A stretch of 64,000 nt of DNA from Thermosynechococcus sichuanensis E542 (GTDB lineage Bacteria; Cyanobacteriota; Cyanobacteriia; Thermosynechococcales; Thermosynechococcaceae), in contig NZ_CP032152.1 in the NCBI RefSeq assembly GCF_003555505.1, positions 62,001-126,000 of the forward strand, read 5' to 3'. Both the position numbers and the translations under genes were made by a program. Positions 1 to 7,598 of this stretch are shown here, one piece after another (positions within the stretch are counted from its first letter, which is position 1; the number at the start of each line of letters is the position of its first letter). The notes below the pieces were generated by a model that did not search any database, was not told the DNA's origin, and worked only from the letters and a program-made list of their open reading frames with translations.

Positions 1-20
1 AGCAGCAACGCCACTGGCAA

Positions 21-1508
21 GTGCTCTTTTGGCAAATTCTCCTCTGCCTTGTTTTGGGGGCGATCGCCCTCTGCTTGCCGGCCAATGCCCAAACGATTCG
101 CCCCTACATTGACCGTGCCATGGATCAAATTAGTGAATTTTACCTTGACAATGGGATGCACTTTATTGTCATGGAGCAACACCAAGCGCCCATTGTGTCA
201 TTCCTCACCTATGTGGATGTGGGGGGCGTTGATGAACCCGAAGGCCAAACGGGGGTGGCCCATTATCTAGAGCACTTGGCTTTTAAGGGTACCCGCCGCA
301 TTGGCACGACGGATTATGCCGCTGAAAAAGAAAAACTTGCCCAACTGGATCGCCTCTTTGAGCAACTGCAAGCCACCACCGATGAGCGGCAACGTCAAGC
401 CCTGATTACAGAATTTGCGGCTGTGCAGCAGGCGGCCGATCGCTACGTCATTCGCAATCAGTATGGCCAAATTGTCCAACAGGCCGGGGGCGTGGGTCTG
501 AATGCAACCACCTCTGCCGATGCCACCCGTTACTTCTACAGTTTTCCCGCCAACAAATTGGAACTGTGGATGTCCTTAGAGTCGGAACGCTTTTTGGAGC
601 CGGTCTTTCGCGACTTCTATCAAGAAAAAGAGGTGATCCTTGAGGAACGGCGACTGCGCACTGAAAATTCTCCCACTGGCCAACTCTTTGAAGCCTTTTT
701 GGCCACCACCTTTCGTCAACATCCCTACCGCCGACCCGTCATTGGCTACCGTGAGGATATTCAAAACCTGCGCCGCGCCGATGTGGAACGCTTTTTTCGC
801 CAGTATTACACCCCCGACAAAATGACGATGGTGCTGGTGGGAGATGTGGATCCTCAAGAGGTTAAGAAATTAGCCAAGGTCTATTTCGGTCGCTATCCCA
901 AGGGCACAGGCAAGGGTACGGTCATTTCCCCGGAACCGCCGCAAACGGCACCTCGGCAGATTACCCTTGAGTTGGACAGCCAACCTTTTTATCTGGAGGC
1001 CTATCCCTGCCCCCCTCTCAAGGATCCCGCCTATCTCACCTATGAAGTTCTGGCTCGCCTGCTCACGGGGGGGCGCACCTCCCGTCTTTACCGTTCCCTT
1101 GTCCTTGAGCAAAAACTCGCCCTCAATGTTCAAGCCTACGTGGGTTTCCCCGGCAATAAGTACCCCAACCGCTTTCTCATCTATGGGGCGCCGGCACCGG
1201 GTCAAACAACGGCCGCTCTTGCCGCAGGCATTGCCCAAGAACTCAAGGCACTGCAAACCACGCCCGTGACCCCAGCCGAATTGGAGCGGGTGAAAACCCA
1301 ACTGCGGATGGAACTGCTGCAAAACCTGATGTCCAATGAGGGCATGGCCAAGCTCTTGGCGGAGTATGCCGTTAAAGGAGGCGGCTGGCAGCAACTCTTT
1401 GCTCGTTTAGAGGCGATTAATGACATTACTCCTGCCGATATTCAGCGGGTGGCTCAATTGCTGCAACCTACGCAGCGAACGGTGGCACAGATTCAAACTC
1501 GCCCATGA
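21..1508 (+). CDS. M16 family zinc metallopeptidase
   Basis: This is an insulinase/processing-peptidase type protein, which cleaves peptides in a clam-shell chamber. The inverted zinc motif HYLEH is at residues 81-85, with the downstream acidic stretch VILEERRL near residue 205 supplying the third ligand. A second M16 domain follows from about residue 220. The listed GTG start is followed directly by a hydrophobic stretch ending in PANAQ, which looks like a Sec signal peptide, so the enzyme is probably periplasmic. The frame remains open to base 3, so the true start could lie left of the window. Cyanobacteria often carry two M16 genes in tandem, and the partner may be just upstream. The family call is secure; substrate and exact start are not. 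Confidence 0.88.
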   Translation: MLFWQILLCLVLGAIALCLPANAQTIRPYIDRAMDQISEFYLDNGMHFIVMEQHQAPIVSFLTYVDVGGVDEPEGQTGVAHYLEHLAFKGTRRIGTTDYAAEKEKLAQLDRLFEQLQATTDERQRQALITEFAAVQQAADRYVIRNQYGQIVQQAGGVGLNATTSADATRYFYSFPANKLELWMSLESERFLEPVFRDFYQEKEVILEERRLRTENSPTGQLFEAFLATTFRQHPYRRPVIGYREDIQNLRRADVERFFRQYYTPDKMTMVLVGDVDPQEVKKLAKVYFGRYPKGTGKGTVISPEPPQTAPRQITLELDSQPFYLEAYPCPPLKDPAYLTYEVLARLLTGGRTSRLYRSLVLEQKLALNVQAYVGFPGNKYPNRFLIYGAPAPGQTTAALAAGIAQELKALQTTPVTPAELERVKTQLRMELLQNLMSNEGMAKLLAEYAVKGGGWQQLFARLEAINDITPADIQRVAQLLQPTQRTVAQIQTRP

Positions 1509-2236
1509 GACCCGTTTGGCAGGAATGGCTGGGGGCGATCGCCTTCTACACCTGTTTGCCCATTCCCCCTAGCTGGCCGATTCAATTGGCAGGGGCCGCC
1601 AAGTGGTGTCCTTGGGTGGGGCTATTGCTAGCAGGAATTCTCTGGGGGGCGCAGTGGCTACTGGCATGTTTGCGCCTTTCCCCCCTAGTGGCCAGTGTCT
1701 TGGTTGTGGCACTTTGGCTGGGATTGACGGGGGGATTGCACTTGGATGGTGCCATGGATACGGCCGATGGCTTAGCCGCCAAGGATCAACAACGGCGCCT
1801 AGAGGTCATGGCGGATAGTCGAGCGGGGGCTTTTGGTGTTATGGCTGCAATTGTGATCCTGCTGTTAAAAGTGACAGCCTTGGCTAGTTTAGAAAATGGC
1901 CGTACCCTAGTGTGGGTATTGGTGTTGGGGCGCCTTGCTCAGGTGTGGGCGATCGCCCGCTATCCCTATTTGAAACCCCACGGCACGGGTCAGATCCATA
2001 AAGCTAGTTGTATCTTTCCCCGCGATTTCTGGCCAAGTGGCTTACTGGTGCTGTTCCTCAACTTCCTGCTACCACTTCCCTTGAACCAATTACTTTTTGG
2101 CCTGCTCTTAATCCTCTTGATCCCTGCATGGTTTCAGTGGCAGTTGGGCGGGCACACGGGAGATACCTACGGTGCGGTTGTCGAGTGGACAGAATCCCTA
2201 ATGCTGGTTGCTTTGACAGTAGGTTCAGCCAGTTGA
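1505..2236 (+). CDS. cobS: Adenosylcobinamide-GDP ribazoletransferase (cobalamin synthase)
   Basis: CobS joins adenosylcobinamide-GDP to alpha-ribazole (or its phosphate) in the last steps of cobalamin assembly and is an integral membrane enzyme. The 243-residue product has the usual CobS length. It shows the N-terminal signature around FYTCLPIP, the conserved acidic stretch GGLHLDGAMDTADGLA near residues 76-91, and several hydrophobic helices. The ATG overlaps the M16 stop codon by four bases, so the two may be translationally coupled. The gene's 3' end runs 70 bases into the convergent comF-type gene. Cobalamin is relevant in this window because the nearby ribonucleotide reductase is of the B12-dependent class. 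Confidence 0.93.
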   Translation: MRPVWQEWLGAIAFYTCLPIPPSWPIQLAGAAKWCPWVGLLLAGILWGAQWLLACLRLSPLVASVLVVALWLGLTGGLHLDGAMDTADGLAAKDQQRRLEVMADSRAGAFGVMAAIVILLLKVTALASLENGRTLVWVLVLGRLAQVWAIARYPYLKPHGTGQIHKASCIFPRDFWPSGLLVLFLNFLLPLPLNQLLFGLLLILLIPAWFQWQLGGHTGDTYGAVVEWTESLMLVALTVGSAS

Positions 2237-2880
2237 TCAGGCAATCCGACAGCCACGGTGATGATGCCCAAAACCTTGTATCCTGCATCCCGTAATACCC
2301 TAGCGGCGCTGCGTGCCGTTGTCCCCGTCGTATAGATGTCATCACACAGGAGGAGCCAGCGCTGGCGTTGTAGCCCTTGTCCAAGGCGGAAAGCATTTTC
2401 AAGATTGGCTTGGCGTTCTCTCATGGAAAGCTGAAACATGGACTGGGTAGCCCGCTGGCGGATTAGTCCTTCAGGCGCAAAGGGTAGCTCAAGGGCACGG
2501 CAAAACCCCTCGGCAATGAGAGCCGCTTGATTAAAGCCGCGGGTTTGTAATTTGTCGCGATGCAGGGGAATGGGGACAATCTGCAAGGGAAGGCGTTGGG
2601 CAATCCTTGATTCAAACCAACTCAAGGCTAACCATTGGCCAAAGAGGCTACCCAGTTCCGGGTGATTGTTGTATTTCATGGTGGCGATCGCCCGCTTCAG
2701 ATCCTGCTGATAGTATCCCCACGGAAAAAGGGGGAGACTGCCCCGCCAGTAGCGTTGGCGTTGGCGCACTTCCCATGCCTTCAGGCGGCGTTCACAGTCC
2801 CTACAGATTGTTTGGGGAGTGACTCGACCACAACAGGGACAGGGCTGTTGCCCCAAAAAGGAGGCGAGCGATCGCCACAC
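2167..2880 (-). CDS. ComF family phosphoribosyltransferase-like protein
   Basis: The 237-residue protein begins with a four-cysteine zinc-finger-like region (CPCCGR and CRDC within the first 30 residues). It then has a type I phosphoribosyltransferase fold with the PRPP-binding signature LLCDDIYTTGTT near residues 177-188. This layout is typical of ComF, linked to DNA uptake in naturally competent bacteria, and of GntX-like proteins. Its C-terminal 23 codons overlap the 3' end of cobS on the opposite strand, which is longer than usual for convergent neighbours. A role in competence is plausible because related cyanobacteria are transformable, but it is not shown by the sequence. Confidence 0.85.
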   Translation of the reverse strand: MWRSLASFLGQQPCPCCGRVTPQTICRDCERRLKAWEVRQRQRYWRGSLPLFPWGYYQQDLKRAIATMKYNNHPELGSLFGQWLALSWFESRIAQRLPLQIVPIPLHRDKLQTRGFNQAALIAEGFCRALELPFAPEGLIRQRATQSMFQLSMRERQANLENAFRLGQGLQRQRWLLLCDDIYTTGTTARSAARVLRDAGYKVLGIITVAVGLPDQLAEPTVKATSIRDSVHSTTAP

Positions 2881-2898
2881 TAGGGCATCCCCTAAGCG

Positions 2899-3189
2899 CT
2901 AACAGTAGGCACTAATATCCTCTTGGCACTCATCCGCCAAGTAGCAGAGGGCACGGTAGCGCAACAGCATCAGTTCCTCATAGAGGGGATTCAGATGGCA
3001 CAGGGGCGGAATATGAATATGCCATTTGGCAACCACAATATCGCGTTCAAAAGGACACTGGGCGGGGATCAAGCGGCATAGACGATGGGCAAGCTGGCGA
3101 TCGTGCACTTCTAGATGCTCTAACCACTGCCGTACCGGCCAGAGGAGCGTGCGGAGCAAGCGTTGCCCCAACGTAAAAATCGTCATCAA
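2899..3189 (-). CDS. Mo-dependent nitrogenase C-terminus-like protein
   Basis: A 96-residue protein that I recognise as the cyanobacterial family named after a 'Mo-dependent nitrogenase C-terminal' domain. Marks of the family are LAHRLCRLIPAQCPFERD, the HIPPLCHLNPLYEEL segment, and the ending CYLADECQEDISAYC. Despite the name, the family is widespread in cyanobacteria that do not fix nitrogen, and no nif gene is seen here. It lies just upstream of the comF-type gene on the same strand with an 18-base gap, so the two may be cotranscribed. Its function is unknown. Confidence 0.75.
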   Translation of the reverse strand: MMTIFTLGQRLLRTLLWPVRQWLEHLEVHDRQLAHRLCRLIPAQCPFERDIVVAKWHIHIPPLCHLNPLYEELMLLRYRALCYLADECQEDISAYC

Positions 3190-3714
3190 CTCAACACCTC
3201 AACTCAGTCATTGAAGTTGGCAGCGAAAAACTTCCCTCCTCACCTGTTTAAGAAGGCAATTTCAATTAGATAAAACAATGGATTCAGAAGGGCAAATTTA
3301 TCGCTGCATTTTATGGCAAAAGGATTGTGCAGATTTGCGTTGGATCGCCCTTAGCGCGGCGCGACATCCCAGAAAAATCTCAATGAAAATCGCCTCACAA
3401 TAGACAATCTCCTTGCCTCCCAGAGATTTAGTAGTAACGGATACATTATGGAATTTAATGATAATTCTGTATCCATCCTTATTCTAGTGATTCCTGTGGA
3501 AGTTGACGATGCGGTTTTCCGAAAAGTTGCCCTTACAGCCACCGAAGCCTTTGGTGGTTGCTTAGTCAATACAGCCTTGAAATCCTAGAAAGCGTCAGAA
3601 TCATAATCTCAACCTCAGACTCATATTTTCTTGCGGGACAATAAATTCCTACTAGCACACGTCCCCCTTCCTAAGCTAATCTGCAATTAGAGTCTGGTAT
3701 CGGGGAGCACTGGC
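3190..3714. other. Intergenic region with two doubtful short ORFs
   Basis: These 525 bases separate the divergent Mo-nitro-like and universal-stress genes. Two short forward ORFs can be read. One is 41 codons at 3278-3403, beginning MDSEGQIYRCILWQKDC. The other is 46 codons at 3448-3588, ending TEAFGGCLVNTALKS. Neither has a convincing ribosome binding site. They may be pieces of a decayed gene or chance frames. The region should also contain the promoters of both flanking genes. I do not recognise anything else. Confidence 0.4.
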
Positions 3715-4596
3715 ATGTTCAAGAACATATTGATTCCAACGGATCTCCATGATGGTCTCCCCAAGCTCACCCACTACCTTGAAGCGCTGAAAACCGCGGG
3801 TGCTCGCAAGTTGATTTTTTTCCATGCCCGCCCCATTGACGAGGATGGTGATAAGCCCCGCCTACGGGAGGAAAAGCTACGACAGGCACGGGAGTTACTC
3901 AAAATTGATCCCGCAAACATTCCAGCGGATCTCAAAGCAGAGGTGATCATCGAAAACCGTCGCCCTGCTGATGCCATCCTAGATACCGTCGAAAAGCATC
4001 AAATTGACTTGGTGCTAGCCAGCCGTCCCATCCGCAACTTATTAGATGAGAAGCTCTTTGGCAGTACAACCATTGAGGTGCTGCAACGGATTAAGGTGCC
4101 AGTGATGATTATGCGCCCGCAACTGTTGTGGGTGATGACAACCGCAGAACTGAATCTCCGCTGTCAAAATCTCTTTCGCCACCTACTGGTGCCCTACGAC
4201 CACAGCCCCTCTGCCCAACACCTTGTCCAAAAGCTGCGGGAAGGCGTGAAAAAGCCCGATCAAAGGAGCATTGCTGCACTCACGTTTTGCTGGATTATCA
4301 GCGATGCGGGCAAAGGGGAACTGGGGGTTGGCGAGCAACGTCCAAAGGCTGAAAAAATTCTTGCCGAGCTGAAGCAAGAATTCACTGGCTATGGTCTCAA
4401 CGTTGAAACCGAGATTCGCTTTGGTAGCCCTGTTGTTGAGGCTCAACTTGCTGCCCACGATCGCGACATCTATGGGATCGTCGTTTCCTCTGGTTCTGTG
4501 GGCAAAATTTGGGAGCTGTCAATCCCCAGCTTTGCGGGGGAAATCATTCGCCGTTGTGTTTTTCCTGTTATCTACTTTCCGCCCGCTGGTCGCTAA
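3715..4596 (+). CDS. Tandem universal stress protein (UspA-type)
   Basis: A 293-residue protein made of two UspA-like domains, roughly residues 1-140 and 155-290. Each starts with a beta strand of the type FKNILIPTD or RHLLVPYDH. The second domain ends with GIVVSSGSVGKIWELSIPS, close to but not matching the ATP-binding G-2x-G-9x-G(S/T) signature, so nucleotide binding is uncertain. A GGGGAG Shine-Dalgarno-like sequence lies about 8 bases before the ATG. It stands alone, convergent with the DUF5132 gene. Its role in stress tolerance is inferred from the family only. Confidence 0.85.
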   Translation: MFKNILIPTDLHDGLPKLTHYLEALKTAGARKLIFFHARPIDEDGDKPRLREEKLRQARELLKIDPANIPADLKAEVIIENRRPADAILDTVEKHQIDLVLASRPIRNLLDEKLFGSTTIEVLQRIKVPVMIMRPQLLWVMTTAELNLRCQNLFRHLLVPYDHSPSAQHLVQKLREGVKKPDQRSIAALTFCWIISDAGKGELGVGEQRPKAEKILAELKQEFTGYGLNVETEIRFGSPVVEAQLAAHDRDIYGIVVSSGSVGKIWELSIPSFAGEIIRRCVFPVIYFPPAGR

Positions 4597-4600
4597 TTAA

Positions 4601-4629
4601 ACAAAAGATGGGGCAGCAGAACTACCCCA
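4601..4629 (-). terminator. Rho-independent terminator of the DUF5132 gene
   Basis: Read on the minus strand there is a perfect stem, TGGGGTAG pairing with CTGCCCCA (one G-U), around a five-base loop, followed by TCTTTTGT. It begins about 33 bases after the stop of the DUF5132 gene. On the plus strand the hairpin is followed by AAAGAC, so it serves mainly the minus-strand gene. Confidence 0.7.
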
Positions 4630-4661
4630 AAGACATTTCCATGAGGCACTAAAAGCAAACC

Positions 4662-4976
4662 TTAGCTAATCGTCACTTCACGGGGTTCCTCAGCAGCGGC
4701 GGCTCTCGCTGCCTTTTGCTCCATCATTTCTGAGCGGGCTTCGGCAACCAAGTCTTGGAAAGACTCACTGGCTTCGGCGACAGCCGTCTGTGCCTTTTCA
4801 TAGGCTTCAAAGGCCCACATCAAGCCTGATTTTGCCGCATTGCGCGCTTGCTCTGCTAAGTTGTGACCGGTCATTGAGTCAACGGCACCCACAACGGGAG
4901 CAACAGCAACAGCACCAACCCCAAGGGCAAGCACGGTAAGTGGTTCTAAACCAAGTAACAGGGCTTCAAACTCCAT
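4662..4976 (-). CDS. DUF5132-like small membrane-associated protein
   Basis: The chosen start gives 104 residues beginning MEFEALLLGLEPLTVLALGV and is preceded by GGAGGA at a good distance. A longer 123-residue frame exists but its extra N-terminus looks non-coding. The first 35 residues form one hydrophobic segment (LALGVGAVAVAPVVGAV), and the rest is an alanine- and glutamate-rich helix likely to form a coiled coil. This pattern resembles the DUF5132 family seen in cyanobacteria. Function is unknown; a single membrane anchor with a cytoplasmic helix is what the sequence suggests. Confidence 0.7.
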   Translation of the reverse strand: MEFEALLLGLEPLTVLALGVGAVAVAPVVGAVDSMTGHNLAEQARNAAKSGLMWAFEAYEKAQTAVAEASESFQDLVAEARSEMMEQKAARAAAAEEPREVTIS

Positions 4977-5107
4977 TCTGCGGCATCCTCCAAAGGAAAA
5001 GAAATGATGAGCACCTCGCACCCATGATAGCAAAGGTGCAGGGAGGGCACCCCCCTCGCTAGAGTAATTGCTAAACGTGGCTTGTTATGCAGGGCTGAGG
5101 CAAAAAG

Positions 5108-5317
5108 TTAGCAAAGCTTAAGGGCAGTACTGGGAACTTCATCCCAAGAGGCCACGGTACGCAGGCGCACTTGCCAACCGGCGGCTTTTTGTTCTGTGGT
5201 CAAGTTTTTCTCAAAAGACTGCACACACTCCTTCGCTTGAGCTTCATCACGACAGGCAATACAGGCATACAGCAGGCCAGAGGGATCAATCTGCTCGCTC
5301 ACCCAGATGGTCATCAT
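5108..5317 (-). CDS. Small conserved hypothetical protein, 69 aa
   Basis: The start at 5317 (MMTIWVSEQ) is preferred over an ATG 11 codons upstream because AAGGAG sits six bases before it. The protein contains a CIAC pair near residue 19 and a further cysteine in KECVQSFEK. It ends in a C-terminal cysteine, giving four in 69 residues, which could bind metal or act in redox, though no known signature is apparent. It is downstream of bioF's promoter-distal side with a gap of about 80 bases and is read in the same direction. No function assigned. Confidence 0.6.
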   Translation of the reverse strand: MMTIWVSEQIDPSGLLYACIACRDEAQAKECVQSFEKNLTTEQKAAGWQVRLRTVASWDEVPSTALKLC

Positions 5318-5398
5318 CGCGCACTCCTTGGCACAGTTGGCCGATTTCACGGGGCTATCTCCAGCCTAGGCGAAATACCCTAGGATCGTCAGCATTTC

Positions 5399-6574
5399 TT
5401 AACAGCGCTTTAATAAGGCAGCCAATGCTGCTAGCAATTGCGCAATGTGCTCAGGGGTGTGATCCGCTCTGAGGGTGATGCGCAGACGACTAAAGGGCAC
5501 AGTCGGTGGCCGTACCGCCGCCACCCAACATCCAGCCTCTTGTAGTTTCTGCCCCCATTGGAGCACCGTGGCGGGATCAGGAGCGGGCAGGCAAAAGATC
5601 GGAGTGGGGAGGGGACGGGGCAAAACCGGCCAGCCTAATTCTTGCAGTCCTACTTCCAGTTGTTGAATGCGCTCCTCGAGGGCTTGGCGCAGGGTGGGAT
5701 TTGTTTGTAGTTGCTCAAGGGCAGCAAGGGCAGCAGCGGTATCCGCCGGTGAGAGGCCAGTGCTATAAATCCATGTGCTGGCGCGGTGTTGCAAATAGGT
5801 GATCAGGGCTTGAGAAGCAGCAATGTATCCCCCTAAACTGCCAAGGGCTTTGCTGAGGGTACCCATTTGAATGACAGTCGGACTAGATTGCCCCAAGGCG
5901 GCTAAGGTACCGGCACCGTTGATTCCCAGCACCCCTGTGCCGTGGGCATCGTCCACCAGCACCATGGCTGTGTAGGCCTCGGCTAGTGACAGAATCTCCT
6001 GTAGGGGGGCAACATCGCCATCCATACTGAAGACGCCATCGGTGAGGATCAGACAACGGCGGTATTGGGAGCGATGGGTTTCTAGGAGTTGAGCAAGGGC
6101 AGCAACATTGTTGTGGGGGTATTCATAGAAGGCAGCATGACTGAGGCGGGCGCCTTTTTTGAGACAGGCATGGTTGTAGGCATCCCCAAGCACCAAGTCC
6201 CGTTGATCCACAAGGGCAGCAATGGTACCGAGATTAGCGGCAGTACCAGAACTAAAGACTAAGGCGGCCTCTGTACCTTTCCAGCGGGCGATCGCGCGCT
6301 CTAGTTGTGCATGAAGGCAACGCTGACCACTGAGAAGGCGAGACCCAGTCGCCCCGGTGCCCCACTGTTCAATCGCTTTAATAGCTGCTGCTTTCACTTG
6401 GGGATGGTTAGCTAACCCCAAATAGTCATTGCTGCAAAAGTTAATCAATGGCCGTGGCGGCTCACCAACACTCACCACTGCCCCCGGTGCGCCACTGAGA
6501 AGGGGTTGGCGATACCAATGGGCACGGTGCAGGGCATCTAGGGCAGGTTCTAGCCACGCAAAGGGATCGCTCAT
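5399..6574 (-). CDS. bioF: 8-amino-7-oxononanoate synthase (biotin synthesis)
   Basis: A PLP-dependent alpha-oxoamine synthase of 391 residues, the usual BioF length. It condenses pimeloyl-thioester with alanine in the first step of the biotin ring-forming branch. Recognisable are NFCSNDYLGLANHP at 45-58, the cofactor-binding DDAHGTGVLG at 208-217, and the PLP lysine in GTLSKALGSLGG (Lys 242). Related enzymes (Kbl, HemA, Spt) share these motifs, but the length and N-terminal sequence favour BioF. No other bio gene is adjacent. Confidence 0.88.
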   Translation of the reverse strand: MSDPFAWLEPALDALHRAHWYRQPLLSGAPGAVVSVGEPPRPLINFCSNDYLGLANHPQVKAAAIKAIEQWGTGATGSRLLSGQRCLHAQLERAIARWKGTEAALVFSSGTAANLGTIAALVDQRDLVLGDAYNHACLKKGARLSHAAFYEYPHNNVAALAQLLETHRSQYRRCLILTDGVFSMDGDVAPLQEILSLAEAYTAMVLVDDAHGTGVLGINGAGTLAALGQSSPTVIQMGTLSKALGSLGGYIAASQALITYLQHRASTWIYSTGLSPADTAAALAALEQLQTNPTLRQALEERIQQLEVGLQELGWPVLPRPLPTPIFCLPAPDPATVLQWGQKLQEAGCWVAAVRPPTVPFSRLRITLRADHTPEHIAQLLAALAALLKRC

Positions 6575-6604
6575 TGAGAATATTTGCGGCAGGCTTGGCC
6601 AAGT

Positions 6605-7357
6605 CTAAACCAATATGTGGCGGGGCGATCGCGAGGGACGGGAATGGGGTTTATTGCCATTCTGCTGGTAGCGGCCATTCAATGGCTCAAGGTGCAGCCG
6701 ATACCCGACATTGCGCACAGTTTGAATCAGGCGCGGCTGCTGCGGATCTACTTCAATTTTCTTACGCAGAGATAAGATATGCGTATCCACGGTGCGGGGG
6801 TTATCAATACTTTCTGGCCAAGCTCGCCGCAGCAACTCCTGACGACTCAAAGGTGTGCCCCCCATTTGCGTAAGCACATAGAGCAAGCTAAATTCCTGCG
6901 GTGTCAAATCCACTGGCACATTGCGTACCACCACTCGCCGCTGCACTAAATCTACCTGTAACTCCCCCAAGTTTAGGACACTGGGTAAACAGGGGCGCGC
7001 TCGCCGTGCCAAGGCCTCGACGCGGGCAAGAAATTCCTGCATGCCAAAGGGTTTGGCCAAGTAATCATCGGCGCCCGCCCGCAGTGCCGTCACCACATCC
7101 GCTTCGTCCTCATGGGCGGAAAGAACTAAAATCAAAACAGCGTTTTGGTAGTGCAGCCAGCGGCATAATTCCAACCCATTGCCCTCATGCAAGTCCAGAT
7201 CGAGAATAACCAAATCGGGATGTCGCAATTGAAATACTTCCTGCCCCTGTTGACAGCCACTGGCCAGATGAACAATGTGCCCCACTTGCTGTAGGTGCCA
7301 GCCAAGGAGGGAACGCAGGTGGGGGTTACTTTCAATAATTTCAATGTGCATCAACAT
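6605..7357 (-). CDS. OmpR/PhoB-family response regulator with altered acidic pocket
   Basis: A receiver domain (about 1-120) is followed by a winged-helix DNA-binding domain (about 125-225) of the OmpR class, ending NVGYRLHLE. The phospho-acceptor is probably Asp53 in VILDLDLHEGNG, and the lysine in DDYLAKPFG is kept. The N-terminal acidic pair that normally chelates Mg2+ reads IIESN instead of V-D-D, so only Glu9 remains and phosphorylation may be unusual. The last 30 residues are a basic, serine-rich tail. No histidine kinase is adjacent. It is 30 bases upstream of bioF on the same strand, so cotranscription is possible. Confidence 0.85.
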   Translation of the reverse strand: MLMHIEIIESNPHLRSLLGWHLQQVGHIVHLASGCQQGQEVFQLRHPDLVILDLDLHEGNGLELCRWLHYQNAVLILVLSAHEDEADVVTALRAGADDYLAKPFGMQEFLARVEALARRARPCLPSVLNLGELQVDLVQRRVVVRNVPVDLTPQEFSLLYVLTQMGGTPLSRQELLRRAWPESIDNPRTVDTHILSLRKKIEVDPQQPRLIQTVRNVGYRLHLEPLNGRYQQNGNKPHSRPSRSPRHILV

Positions 7358-7598
7358 GAATACATCCCCACAACAACAGCGGAGTAGAAGGAAACAAGAT
7401 TTGTTCTACATGTCTGGGAGAATCTGGGAGAAGGTGCAACAGGATGGCAATGTCTGGATGAATTGGATGCTAATTTAGCAAATTTAATACCAAGGATTTC
7501 GTAACGACTAATACTTTAGGGTTTTTTCTTGTTCCCATAATAGAAAATTCTTACTCGTTTTCTAGTGAGACAATGAAGTAGGTTTCTCAAGAAGCGGT

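Noticed and set aside
870-1394. A 174-codon minus-strand frame
   Set aside because: It is antisense to the M16 peptidase and has no recognisable domain.
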